This document shows, in pieces, positions 27,573 to 35,988 of a stretch of DNA of 64,000 nt. The stretch spans positions 1-64,000 of the forward strand of contig JAJDBQ010000195.1 in assembly GCA_029261255.1 (NCBI GenBank), in the 5' to 3' direction. The notes beneath the pieces were generated by a model. The model was not told the DNA's origin. It saw only the letters and a list, made by a program, of their open reading frames with translations, and did no database searches. Position 1 is the stretch's first letter; each line of letters starts with the position of its first letter. The position numbers and the translations under genes were made by a program. The DNA comes from Nitrospirales bacterium. GTDB taxonomy: Bacteria; Nitrospirota; Nitrospiria; Nitrospirales; UBA8639.

Positions 27573-29375
27573 ATGATGCGACTACGATTAGCCATGGTAC
27601 AGATGAATGCGGTCGTTGGTGATCTTGACGGGAATACTCGCGCGATTTGTCGAAGTATTCGAGAAGCCAAGAAAGCCAAAGCCGATGTCGTGGTATTCCC
27701 GGAGTTAGCTGTGTCGGGATATCCTCCTGAAGATCTTCTCCTCATGCCTCAATTTCTTCGTGATATTCAATGTATGGAAAAGCAGATTGCTAAGGCATCG
27801 ATTGGTTTGATGTCAGTGGTCGGCAGCGTTGGTCGTCATCAGAAATTTCCATTGAACGGCGCTCCTGTCCTTAAATCGAGTGACCCTTCAGATCGGCAAA
27901 AGCCGGTGAATGTGGCCTGGGTGTTCGCGCAAGGCCGATTAGTCGGGAGCTATGCCAAACACAAGTTACCCAATTATGGGGTGTTTGATGAGCAGCGGTA
28001 TTTTCAGGAAGGATCGGGCAATCCGATCGTGTGTTTAGGATCATTTCGAATTGGTATCAATATTTGTGAGGACATTTGGTTCGCCGATGGACCTGCCAAT
28101 ACGCAAGTGAAACATGGGAAAGCCCAGCTGATATTAAATCTCAATGCCTCTCCGTATCATGTTGGGAAAACACGCACTCGACAACGCATGTTGGCCACAC
28201 GAGCGAAAGAACATGGGGTGTTCGTGAGCTATACCAATATGGTTGGAGGGCAGGATGAATTAGTCTTTGATGGCAATAGTCTGATCTTCAACCCTCGAGG
28301 AGAACTCATTGCACGCGCAAAGGCGTTTGAGGAAGACCTCTTGCTCACCGATTTGCCTCTACCCAGCATGCCCAATAGGCAAGTTGATAAAATCTCAACG
28401 GTAACCCCCCTTCAAAAGAGACGAGGGATCTCTTTTATTCGCATTCCGTGGAGATCGATGCACTCAGAAATTGCATCCCCTCCAGTGGCAAGATCTTCAC
28501 CCCTCATGACTGAAACAGAGGCCATGTATCGGGCCTTGGTTTTAGGCGTCAGAGATTATACGAGGAAAAATGGGTTCTCTAAAGTTGTGGTGGGGATCAG
28601 TGGTGGAATTGATTCAGCCCTGACGGCTTTGATCGCTCGAGATGCGCTCGGTGCCTCCAGTGTTGTGGGTGTCATGATGCCATCTCCCTATACTTCTTCC
28701 GCCAGCAAAAAAGATTCAAACGCCTTAGCGAAGAACTTGGGCATTGAGCTCATGAATCTTTCCATTACCGCTCTTTTCAAAAGCTACCTCAAAGAATTGC
28801 GACCATTGTTTAAAGGGTGTCCTGTGGATGTCACCGAGGAGAATTTGCAAGCGAGGATTCGTGGGACACTTCTCATGGCCCTATCGAATAAATTTGGTTA
28901 TCTCGTCCTCACAACTGGGAATAAGAGCGAAATGAGTGTGGGATATGCCACGTTGTATGGAGATATGGCCGGTGGGTTTGCCGTGATCAAAGATATCCCC
29001 AAAATGCGTGTGTATCAGTTAGCTCGATGGAGGAGTGACAATCACCCTAGAGACTTTGACCCCATCCGTATTCCCGAGCGAATTCAGTCACGAGCCCCGT
29101 CGGCTGAACTTAAAGCAGAACAGACAGACCAAGATTCCTTGCCGCCATACTCCCAATTAGATGCAATCTTAGAAGCCTATGTCGAAGAGAACCATTCAAG
29201 AAAGACTATTGTAAAGTCTGGCTATCCGATGCAGGTTGTACACAAGGTGGTCCGGCTTGTTGATCGAAGTGAGTACAAGCGCCGTCAATCACCGATCGGA
29301 ATTAAGATAACAGCGAGGGCATTAGGAAAAGATCGACGAATGCCGATCACGAATCAATATTCTCCCAAGAAGTAA
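27573..29375 (+). CDS. nadE: Glutamine-dependent NAD(+) synthetase
   Basis: The 600-residue enzyme amidates nicotinic acid adenine dinucleotide to NAD using glutamine nitrogen and ATP. The N-terminal nitrilase-type glutaminase (residues 1-280) has FPELAVSGYPPEDLL (Glu), the YAKHKLPNYGVFDEQRYF lysine region and INICEDIWF (Cys). The C-terminal synthetase domain has the ATP loop GISGGIDSALTAL near residue 342. The ATG at 27573 lies at the end of a terminator U-tract, so expression is probably controlled by antitermination through the ANTAR protein encoded just upstream. glnD follows after 44 bases. Confidence 0.95.
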   Translation: MMRLRLAMVQMNAVVGDLDGNTRAICRSIREAKKAKADVVVFPELAVSGYPPEDLLLMPQFLRDIQCMEKQIAKASIGLMSVVGSVGRHQKFPLNGAPVLKSSDPSDRQKPVNVAWVFAQGRLVGSYAKHKLPNYGVFDEQRYFQEGSGNPIVCLGSFRIGINICEDIWFADGPANTQVKHGKAQLILNLNASPYHVGKTRTRQRMLATRAKEHGVFVSYTNMVGGQDELVFDGNSLIFNPRGELIARAKAFEEDLLLTDLPLPSMPNRQVDKISTVTPLQKRRGISFIRIPWRSMHSEIASPPVARSSPLMTETEAMYRALVLGVRDYTRKNGFSKVVVGISGGIDSALTALIARDALGASSVVGVMMPSPYTSSASKKDSNALAKNLGIELMNLSITALFKSYLKELRPLFKGCPVDVTEENLQARIRGTLLMALSNKFGYLVLTTGNKSEMSVGYATLYGDMAGGFAVIKDIPKMRVYQLARWRSDNHPRDFDPIRIPERIQSRAPSAELKAEQTDQDSLPPYSQLDAILEAYVEENHSRKTIVKSGYPMQVVHKVVRLVDRSEYKRRQSPIGIKITARALGKDRRMPITNQYSPKK

Positions 29376-29419
29376 AGTGTTGCGGAGCGAGTGCGAATGG
29401 ACAAGAGGCAGAACAACAG

Positions 29420-32122
29420 ATGAGCGCAGGTAATCACATTTCCTCTACACAATCTTCTGCCGTTGCTTCTCTGGGATTGCAGGAGCAACGGGAGGCGATG
29501 CATCAACGATTAAGGGAAGGGGCCACTGGGGGGGAAGTCGTCCAGGTCTTCTCTGATTTCATGGATGGTCTGTTGATTACTCGGTTTCGCGAAGTTATCC
29601 AAGAGGGGAATGCTGAGATACGAACGAGTTCTCAGCAATGTTGCTTAGTGGCGATGGGAGGATATGGTCGACGAGAATTAGCACCCTATTCAGATATCGA
29701 CGTGATGGTGCTTACCCAAGGCACTCAAGCGAAGATCGCCGATATCATTTCCAAGGGTGTCTTTCATCATTTGTGGGATTTGGGCTTTCAAGTGGGACAT
29801 AGTGTTCGATCCATTGAGGAGTGTCTTGAGATTGGAGAATCGGACCTTCCCGCCTGTACCTCTCTCATGGAGTCCAGATTTCTTGGAGGTAATGCTGCCG
29901 TTTTCCAAGAATTCATGAAAAAGTTTGAGAGGAAAATTCTCAAACGACAGGCCAAACAATTTGTGCTGGATAAGATTGAAGAACGGCAGCGGGAATATGC
30001 AAAATTCGGTGGAACAATATTTTTACTCGAACCAAATATTAAGAAAAGTAAGGGCGGCTTACGTGATGTGCATTTGATTCAATGGGTCGGTCACGTGCGT
30101 TTTGGGGCAGGAACTATTCAAGAGCTTGCCAATCGAGGCATCCTGGATTTTCAGGACTATCAAGTGCTTCAAGACGCGCAAGAATTTCTGTTGCGGCTCC
30201 GTGGTTTTCTGCATTTTGAGGCAAAAAGAGCCCAGGATATTCTCACCTTTGATGATCAAGTTCGTCTCGCAGAAATAGATGGTTTATCAGATCGTCCCAA
30301 TCTGTTGGCTGTTGAACAATTTATGCAGCAGTATTTTCTGCATACCACGGGATTGCACGATCGGTGTATTCGGTTTCTTGCTCACGCGGAGGAACAATCT
30401 TGGGCTGAGCGAATGCGGCGATGGTGGCCCAATGCGCTGTTGGAAGGCAATTTTCGAATAGAAGATCATCAACTCACAATTCCCTCAGAAAAATTCCATG
30501 GCATCCTAGAAAGCCCTGTTTTACTGCTGAAATTGTTTGATATTTCTCATGACCAGGCTGTGCCCGTAGATTCTAAAGTGTTGAATGAGCTATCACAATA
30601 TTTAGCCACGACCCCGAATGAACAATTTCATACCCAAGAAGTGAGTGAGCTTTTTCTCGGGATTCTCAATCGTCCAGGGCGAATTGCACAAACGTTAGAA
30701 GCCATGCATCAAGCCAGTCTGCTGGAAAAATTGGTGCCGGCCTTTGCTCGAGTGCGAGGGCTCATGCAGTTCAATCAGTATCATAAGTACACGGTGGATC
30801 AGCATAGCCTGTTAGCGGTGCACGAGGCAGAACGATTGCAAGAGGATCAAGGAATTGTTGGTGAGGTGTATCGACAGATTCAAGACAAGGACATTCTGCA
30901 TTTAGCGGTCTTATTGCACGATTTAGGAAAGGGGCGGCCTGGGGATCATAGTAAAATTGGACAGGAAATTGCGCATAAAATGGCGGATCGACTGGATTTA
31001 TCTCTGGAAGACCGAGAGGTGCTGGCCTACCTCGTGTTCCATCATTTAGTCATGTCGCATACTGCCTTTCGTCGAGATTTAAGCGATCCCAAAATTATTC
31101 TGGCCTTTGCCGAGAAAATGAAAACGGTGGACGTTCTCCAGAAAATGTTTATTCTGACTGTCGCGGATATTTCAGCAGTCGGGCCAGATGTGATGACCAA
31201 ATGGAAAGAATCATTATTAGGAGAACTCTATGCCCGAACTTACGAAGCAATGGTTGAGGGAGGGAAGGCGCCCAAGACTGAAAAAGTAGAAGTTGTCCTC
31301 CAGCCTGAGACTCGTAGAGCCCTGCTCGAATGTCTCACGACCCAGGGAAGCGAAATCCCGGAGATTGACTGGGCTTCGTGGGTTGACGGACAACTCTCTC
31401 AACTTCCCGATTCGTACATTGTTTCCACGCCCGTCGAGCAAATGGCTGCGCATCTCCTTGCTATCAGAAATCTACGTTCTCGGCCAACGTATGTTGAGGG
31501 GCGTTTCAATGGGGAATTGAGTATTTCGCAATATGTGCTCATCACTCGCGAGAAAGCTAGGCCCGGCCTCATCATGCAAGTGACTGGAGTCTTTGCCGCA
31601 TTAGGGCTTGACGTTTTGAATGCCCAGATTATGACCTTGAGTGATGGCACAGTGCTAGATGTGTTTTCTGTTAATGATGCTGACTGTGCTGAGCAGCCGT
31701 CGGGGTATCGATTACAAGAAGTCGCTCAAGAAATTCAGGCCGTTGTGCAAGAAGAGTCTTCGGTTGATCAAGTATTGGAACGACATCGCCGGATGAATTT
31801 TGGGCGACAGTTTCCCACTGGACGGCGCCCCACAGAAGTTTTCATTGATAATGAGGCCTCTGATTCCTATACCATCATTGATGTTTTTGCAGATGACAAA
31901 CCTGGGCTCTTATATGTGTTAGCGAAAACCTTGGTGGAGCTCGACCTCTCCATTCATATAGCCAGGATCGGTACTCGCTTAGATCAAGTCGTCGATGTGT
32001 TTTACGTAACAAATGCGCAGGGTGATAAAATTTCCTCTGAAGAAGTTCGGAAGGTAATTCAAGATGTTCTTCGTGCCTCTGTCGACAAATTCTTAGATGA
32101 AGAAGAATTGGCTTCTTCCTAA
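29420..32122 (+). CDS. glnD: [Protein-PII] uridylyltransferase / uridylyl-removing enzyme
   Basis: The 900-residue protein has the nucleotidyltransferase motif GGYGRRELAPYSDIDVM near residue 79, the GlnD linker domain, an HD hydrolase domain with LLHDLGKGRPGDHSK near residue 497, and two ACT domains near residues 706 and 817. It adds UMP to PII when nitrogen is scarce and removes it when glutamine is abundant. Being downstream of nadE, it may share the antitermination switch; the 44-base gap shows no terminator. Structural PII and glutamine synthetase genes are not in the window. Confidence 0.95.
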   Translation: MSAGNHISSTQSSAVASLGLQEQREAMHQRLREGATGGEVVQVFSDFMDGLLITRFREVIQEGNAEIRTSSQQCCLVAMGGYGRRELAPYSDIDVMVLTQGTQAKIADIISKGVFHHLWDLGFQVGHSVRSIEECLEIGESDLPACTSLMESRFLGGNAAVFQEFMKKFERKILKRQAKQFVLDKIEERQREYAKFGGTIFLLEPNIKKSKGGLRDVHLIQWVGHVRFGAGTIQELANRGILDFQDYQVLQDAQEFLLRLRGFLHFEAKRAQDILTFDDQVRLAEIDGLSDRPNLLAVEQFMQQYFLHTTGLHDRCIRFLAHAEEQSWAERMRRWWPNALLEGNFRIEDHQLTIPSEKFHGILESPVLLLKLFDISHDQAVPVDSKVLNELSQYLATTPNEQFHTQEVSELFLGILNRPGRIAQTLEAMHQASLLEKLVPAFARVRGLMQFNQYHKYTVDQHSLLAVHEAERLQEDQGIVGEVYRQIQDKDILHLAVLLHDLGKGRPGDHSKIGQEIAHKMADRLDLSLEDREVLAYLVFHHLVMSHTAFRRDLSDPKIILAFAEKMKTVDVLQKMFILTVADISAVGPDVMTKWKESLLGELYARTYEAMVEGGKAPKTEKVEVVLQPETRRALLECLTTQGSEIPEIDWASWVDGQLSQLPDSYIVSTPVEQMAAHLLAIRNLRSRPTYVEGRFNGELSISQYVLITREKARPGLIMQVTGVFAALGLDVLNAQIMTLSDGTVLDVFSVNDADCAEQPSGYRLQEVAQEIQAVVQEESSVDQVLERHRRMNFGRQFPTGRRPTEVFIDNEASDSYTIIDVFADDKPGLLYVLAKTLVELDLSIHIARIGTRLDQVVDVFYVTNAQGDKISSEEVRKVIQDVLRASVDKFLDEEELASS

Positions 32123-32213
32123 TTTCCTGAAATAGGGGTGTGTCGACGTCCCGCATTTTCAGTATCTCCCCTATCCTAGTTAAACCGTCTCTCAGAACAA
32201 TTCATAGTTATTT

Positions 32214-32900
32214 ATGTCTATGAAACTTGAGTCAGTTGTTCCGTTTGGGCGATCTTTTGATGAATATCAACTGATGTTCAATCTTGCCGGAGATGATTTA
32301 TCAAAAAACATTCTTGGAGTTGGGGATGGCCCTGCGAGCTTTAATGCAGAAATGCTGAAGCGAGGTCATCCTGTGACGTCACTGGATCCTCTATATGAGC
32401 TGTCGGGAAAAGAGATTGAACGGCAGTTTTATCGAGTTGTTGATGACGTCATTCAGCAAGTTAAGGCCACTTCCGAAAGTTGGGTGTGGGCGTACCACAA
32501 GTCACCTGACGATCTTCGGGAAAATCGAGAAAAAGCCCTAAGGACATTTGTGAAGGATTACGATTCAGGGAAACAGCAGGGCAGGTACAGAATTGGCGAG
32601 CTACCTAAGCTAGATGGAATAAAGGATGAATCATATGATTTGGCGATTTGTTCTCATTTTCTATTTCTCTACTCGGATCATTTTGATTGTGCATTTCATC
32701 AATCTGCAATTCATGAGATGCTGCGTGTTGCTTCCGAGATTAGGGTGTTTCCACTGTTGACGTTGAACGGGGAATATTCTCCGTATGTTGAACCGGTTAT
32801 CCAGGCGCTTCGAGCGAATGGGTTTGCCGCCGGTATTAAAAAAGTTGCCTATGAGTTGCAACGAGGTGGAAATGAGATGCTGTTGGCTAGGCACCCTTGA
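32214..32900 (+). CDS. SAM-dependent methyltransferase-like protein
   Basis: The 228-residue protein has a class I Rossmann glycine-rich loop (NILGVGDGPASFNAEM), an acidic strand end (VTSLDPLYEL) and a motif-4-like stretch YDLAICSHFLFLYSDHF. This suggests S-adenosylmethionine binding, but the substrate is unknown. It lies 91 bases after glnD on the same strand. The start may be ATG 32214 or 32220. Confidence 0.6.
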   Translation: MSMKLESVVPFGRSFDEYQLMFNLAGDDLSKNILGVGDGPASFNAEMLKRGHPVTSLDPLYELSGKEIERQFYRVVDDVIQQVKATSESWVWAYHKSPDDLRENREKALRTFVKDYDSGKQQGRYRIGELPKLDGIKDESYDLAICSHFLFLYSDHFDCAFHQSAIHEMLRVASEIRVFPLLTLNGEYSPYVEPVIQALRANGFAAGIKKVAYELQRGGNEMLLARHP

Positions 32901-33072
32901 TCTGTAGACTACTAAAGAGTCTAATGCTTGGAAAGCAGAAAGCCATTTTTCTTTAAGCTAGGGCGTTCCCGTGAAATTGGGAATTCACAAACCTTCCTGC
33001 CTTTCTCAATTCCCAACTTCAAGTGCATGACAAAAAATAAATCCATCTTCTAACGAACTCCTGTCTAAATTG
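32901..33072. other. Intergenic stretch with a long-loop inverted repeat
   Basis: TTGGGAATT at 32977-32985 pairs with AATTCCCAA at 33008-33016 across a 22-base loop. There is no strong T-run, so a terminator function is uncertain. It lies between the convergent methyltransferase gene and the - strand zinc-ribbon gene. I see no further gene here. Confidence 0.4.
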
Positions 33073-33240
33073 TTAACTGCTGAGTAGGTTCTTTTCCCTT
33101 CTTTTTGATTGTTTCGGAGCGATTCTTAACGGAGCTAAAGCTTGGGATGTGATGGCGATGCCGCAATCGTTGCACAACCAAAAGGCTCCAGTTGGAGCAA
33201 AAGTTGAGCTTTGGCAATGGGGGCAATGTGGGAATGACAT
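33073..33240 (-). CDS. Small zinc-ribbon protein (55 aa)
   Basis: Reading leftwards from ATG at 33240-33238 to TAA at 33075-33073 gives 55 residues beginning MSFPHCPHCQSSTFAPTGAF and containing CNDCG. Two CxxC pairs 15 residues apart form a likely zinc ribbon, followed by a basic tail. AAAGGAAG lies at good spacing upstream. It is the last - strand gene after the PIN-TRAM gene. Its function is unknown; a nucleic-acid or protein-binding role is possible. Confidence 0.6.
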   Translation of the reverse strand: MSFPHCPHCQSSTFAPTGAFWLCNDCGIAITSQALAPLRIAPKQSKRREKNLLSS

Positions 33241-33433
33241 ATTCGCTTCCTTTCTGTGAATACATGATGAAGTTTAAATGCTGCTTGATGTGACAAACAG
33301 GAGATCAGAGCAGAGCGAGGCTAAGATCCTCGTTTTGTTAGAGAGAATCAGAAGTCTTCTCCTTGGTTAGCTGAGACAATTCCTCTCATCATAAGTGAGC
33401 GAAAATCCTGAACGCGTGTTCTGCTCAACGCGT

Positions 33434-34615
33434 TCATTCTTGATTTCTTCCAGCCGTTTCTAAGGTCATGCTGACAGAGGCATCCTGTGAGTGCGATGAA
33501 CGTTTCGCTGGGGAAGAATCGACGGCAGGTCGAGGGAAAGCAAATACCATTCTTCCTGTATGTGTTTGCATGAATCGAGCGACCTCAACATCAATTGTCT
33601 CACCGACAAAATTCGCGCCGTGGTCAATGACGACGATGGTGCCATCATCCAAATGAGCAATGCCCTGTCCAAAGCCTTGACCTTCTTTTTGAATATAGAC
33701 ACGAATGCATTCACCTGGCAGAACCAATGGACGCAAGTGATAGGTTAACTCGTTGACATTCAATGTTTTTACGTCTTGAGCATTAGCTATTTTGGCTAAA
33801 TTCCAGTCGTTTGTGATGATCTTGGCTTTTCGTTCTTTGGCTATCGCAATGAGCTGATGGTCAACAGTCAAATCCGGTGCTTCTTGATCATCGATAACCA
33901 TAACGGTTGGCTGGGAAAGTTGTTGAAGATCTGAAACGATTGCAAGGCCACGCTTTCCCTTTGTGCGCTTTGCGAGATCATCAGAGTCTGCAATGAGGCA
34001 AATTTCTCGTAAGACGCATTTAGGGATAAGGAGGGGACCTTCTAAGAATCCGGTGGTGCAGAGATAGAGGATTCGTCCATCAATAATGGAGCTGGAATCG
34101 AGTAATGCTTCAACGGAATTCGTTTTCATTTCTAGACTATTGTGAGAAAGCGGAGAATCATCAGAGGTATCTACCCTGCAGAGACTTGGCTCTGTCTGAG
34201 AAACATACAGCCCCATGGTTAACCCAAGGTATGGAAAAAAAATGAGGCTAGAAACGATGACCCAAGGATGGAGTGAAGGGATTCCTGGTAAGCCGATGTG
34301 CCAAGCCAAAATGACAAGACATGTTCCAATCATTCCGATCATGAGACCCAAGCTCCCACCAAAGATGGCTGATCGAGAGCATGCAGCTAGTCGGGATTCT
34401 AGCCATAGAGCGGAGCACCCAAGGACTAATCCAGCAATGCCTCCTAGCTCGATGCGAAGCCAATCTGGAGTGGAAGAGGTCGAGCCCACATAGAGTCCAA
34501 TGATGCTACAGACGATTAAGTACAAGATTCTTGAAGTTGTCAGAAAGGGATAGGCTCCCATTGGAGCCTTACGTAGGAACAAGTCTGTCACGATGCCGAT
34601 TCTCCGATCGTTCAA
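33434..34615 (-). CDS. Membrane PIN-TRAM domain protein (YacL-like)
   Basis: The 393-residue protein has about four N-terminal membrane helices (residues 25-150), then a PIN nuclease-like domain starting LLDSSSIIDGRILYL with the later acidic ITNDWNLAKIA, and a C-terminal TRAM domain (LVLPGECIRVYIQKEGQGFG to VIDHGANFVGETIDVEVAR). This is the layout of the YacL family, a probable membrane-bound RNase. The TTG start at 34615 lies two bases after the previous gene's stop. An ATG at 34561 behind AAGG is an alternative that keeps all domains. Confidence 0.85.
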   Translation of the reverse strand: MNDRRIGIVTDLFLRKAPMGAYPFLTTSRILYLIVCSIIGLYVGSTSSTPDWLRIELGGIAGLVLGCSALWLESRLAACSRSAIFGGSLGLMIGMIGTCLVILAWHIGLPGIPSLHPWVIVSSLIFFPYLGLTMGLYVSQTEPSLCRVDTSDDSPLSHNSLEMKTNSVEALLDSSSIIDGRILYLCTTGFLEGPLLIPKCVLREICLIADSDDLAKRTKGKRGLAIVSDLQQLSQPTVMVIDDQEAPDLTVDHQLIAIAKERKAKIITNDWNLAKIANAQDVKTLNVNELTYHLRPLVLPGECIRVYIQKEGQGFGQGIAHLDDGTIVVIDHGANFVGETIDVEVARFMQTHTGRMVFAFPRPAVDSSPAKRSSHSQDASVSMTLETAGRNQE

Positions 34616-34617
34616 TC

Positions 34618-35157
34618 CTATGCCGTGATTGTGATTGCTGTTTGAGAGTCCGCTGACTGAAGAAGGGTTCGATGAGAATTTCTGTTCGATCTTGCAGGCT
34701 GTTCTGCCGAATTCTGTACGAATTCACTTTGAATGATGTCTAAAACAGAGGATATCCCTTTAAGAGAAAGATCATGAATAAGTCGAAATTGCAATCGTGT
34801 GTCTTGATCAAAAATGAGGGTTTCACAACGATTGGGTCGGAGTGATCTTGCTAGATGAAGCGATTTTTTAAGGCGATTGATGGGGTCGATAAAAAATGGA
34901 ATGCCAAAATCTTGCGGCGGACGACCCCAGTCTTGTCCGAGTGGGTGATCGTTGGAAACCAAGATGACTAAGGCTGAGCCAGATTGCTTGAATTCTTGAG
35001 CTTGTGCCTCAAGAAACCACGCATCGGTCTCTTTCAAGTCTGATAGACAACAAAGAGCAAATTGAGACTTCTGTAAATTGTAGAATGGAAGAAAGCTAAA
35101 TTGATTATTGAATAAACACGGGACACGGAGAGTTGGGGCCTTCATTCCTATCTTCAT
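34618..35157 (-). CDS. Redoxin-like (peroxiredoxin-fold) protein without the usual catalytic cysteine
   Basis: The 179-residue protein starts IGMKAPTLRVPCLF and has a strand-and-loop pattern of the AhpC/TSA fold: LKETDAWFLEAQAQEFKQSG, ALVILVSNDHPLGQDWG, then FGIPFFIDPINRLKKSL and a following TLIFDQDTRLQFRLIHDL strand. The PxxxTxxC peroxidatic motif is missing; only a CC pair at about residues 36-37 remains near that site. It probably is a degenerate or non-peroxidase member. AAGGAG precedes the ATG. It is coupled to the PIN-TRAM gene. Confidence 0.5.
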   Translation of the reverse strand: MKIGMKAPTLRVPCLFNNQFSFLPFYNLQKSQFALCCLSDLKETDAWFLEAQAQEFKQSGSALVILVSNDHPLGQDWGRPPQDFGIPFFIDPINRLKKSLHLARSLRPNRCETLIFDQDTRLQFRLIHDLSLKGISSVLDIIQSEFVQNSAEQPARSNRNSHRTLLQSADSQTAITITA

Positions 35158-35256
35158 AGCGTATGCTCCTTATGACGTTGTGAGAATGGTGCCTGTGGTG
35201 CCATCGGCATCTGTAGCGAGAAGCAAGGTCGTCTATCAAAATATCAACGATCATTT

Positions 35257-35496
35257 TTACCAAGGACCAACAGGGAGGTATTGGGTTGCGCCACAGTTCA
35301 CACATCGCATCACAGAACCGGAAAAACAAATCCCAACGACATGTTCATGAATGAACAAACCTGAACACTTTGCACATGATCCCGTTGTGGTTTGGTGATC
35401 TTGATTCGATTTGAGCGAAATATCTTTGACGCCTGCGCGAGATGATGCCTGGGTATTTGAACGTGATGTCCTGGTTGATTTTGTTGCTTTTGGCAT
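35257..35496 (-). CDS. Small zinc-ribbon protein (79 aa)
   Basis: From ATG at 35496 the protein has a basic, serine- and threonine-rich N-terminus (MPKATKSTRTSRSNTQASSR), then a four-cysteine module CAKCSGLF and CVNCGATQYL, about 26 residues apart. AAAGGA lies upstream at suitable spacing; an upstream in-frame TTG at 35523 is less likely. It follows the Com-like gene by 34 bases. Function is unknown. Confidence 0.6.
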   Translation of the reverse strand: MPKATKSTRTSRSNTQASSRAGVKDISLKSNQDHQTTTGSCAKCSGLFIHEHVVGICFSGSVMRCVNCGATQYLPVGPW

Positions 35497-35530
35497 GAAG
35501 AAATTCCTTTGTCTCTTTATCAATTAAGCT

Positions 35531-35728
35531 CTATTCGCATTCAGAAGAAGACAATGATTTTTTTGAAAATGTCCAGGTTCGTTTACATCGAGGACATCGT
35601 ATTTCAATGCCCTTGGGGGTTTGTTTCGCGATTAAGCGCCCGCAATGACAGCGCAAATCAGTATCGACTAACGGTGTTGACTCTGAGTGAGTAGCGTCTA
35701 TGGATTGCGATGAATGTGAAGGCGGCAT
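35531..35728 (-). CDS. Com-like zinc-finger protein (65 aa)
   Basis: The core LRCHCGRLIAKQTPKGIEIR followed by CPRCKRTW matches the Mu Com family pattern (C-x-C, then CPRCKR). Mu Com binds mRNA to allow mom translation, but chromosomal members have no known job. I use ATG at 35728, which has AAAGGAAATGA upstream. A longer reading frame from 35794 would run over the Fur-like site at 35749-35767. No phage genes are nearby. Confidence 0.65.
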   Translation of the reverse strand: MPPSHSSQSIDATHSESTPLVDTDLRCHCGRLIAKQTPKGIEIRCPRCKRTWTFSKKSLSSSECE

Positions 35729-35748
35729 TTCATTTCCTTTTTGGTTTT

Positions 35749-35767
35749 GATTTCTATTATCATTATC
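35749..35767 (-). promoter_or_regulatory. Fur-box-like operator before the Com-like gene
   Basis: On the - strand this reads GATAATGATAATAGAAATC. It contains the tandem GATAAT-GATAAT half and matches the 19-base Fur consensus at 14 positions. It lies about 20 bases upstream of the Com-like start. Confidence 0.55.
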
Positions 35768-35905
35768 AATACCAGTGTCGCGAGGTATTGTCAATGTATG
35801 TGCATGCGCAAAAGAAGGAAAAAAAATGCTGAAAGGAGAGACTCTAGGAAATTTTGTGTTGTTGTCTTTAGACGGTAGGAAAGATTGTTAGCCTGAAAAT
35901 ACGTA

Positions 35906-35928
35906 GGTCCTGCCACAAGGGCAGGACC
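35906..35928 (-). terminator. Probable terminator after the di-haem oxidoreductase gene
   Basis: A nine-base perfect stem (35906-35914 with 35920-35928, GGTCCTGCC arms) has a five-base loop. Leftwards the - strand continues TACGTATTTTCAGG. It is located 60 bases after the stop of the gene at 35989. Confidence 0.5.
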
Positions 35929-35988
35929 GACATGTTAGTACTCTCCAATGTGATGAAATGGTGAAATCAGGCAATCATGCAGCGAGAA

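Noticed and set aside
33065-33265. 66-aa - strand ORF overlapping the small zinc-ribbon gene
   Set aside because: The other frame (33073-33240) has a better ribosome-binding site and a four-cysteine ribbon; this one has no features.
33316-33336. Weak hairpin CGAGG-N7-CCTCG followed by TTTTGTT on the + strand
   Set aside because: Only five base pairs, and the nearest + strand gene ends more than 400 bases upstream; terminator function is doubtful.
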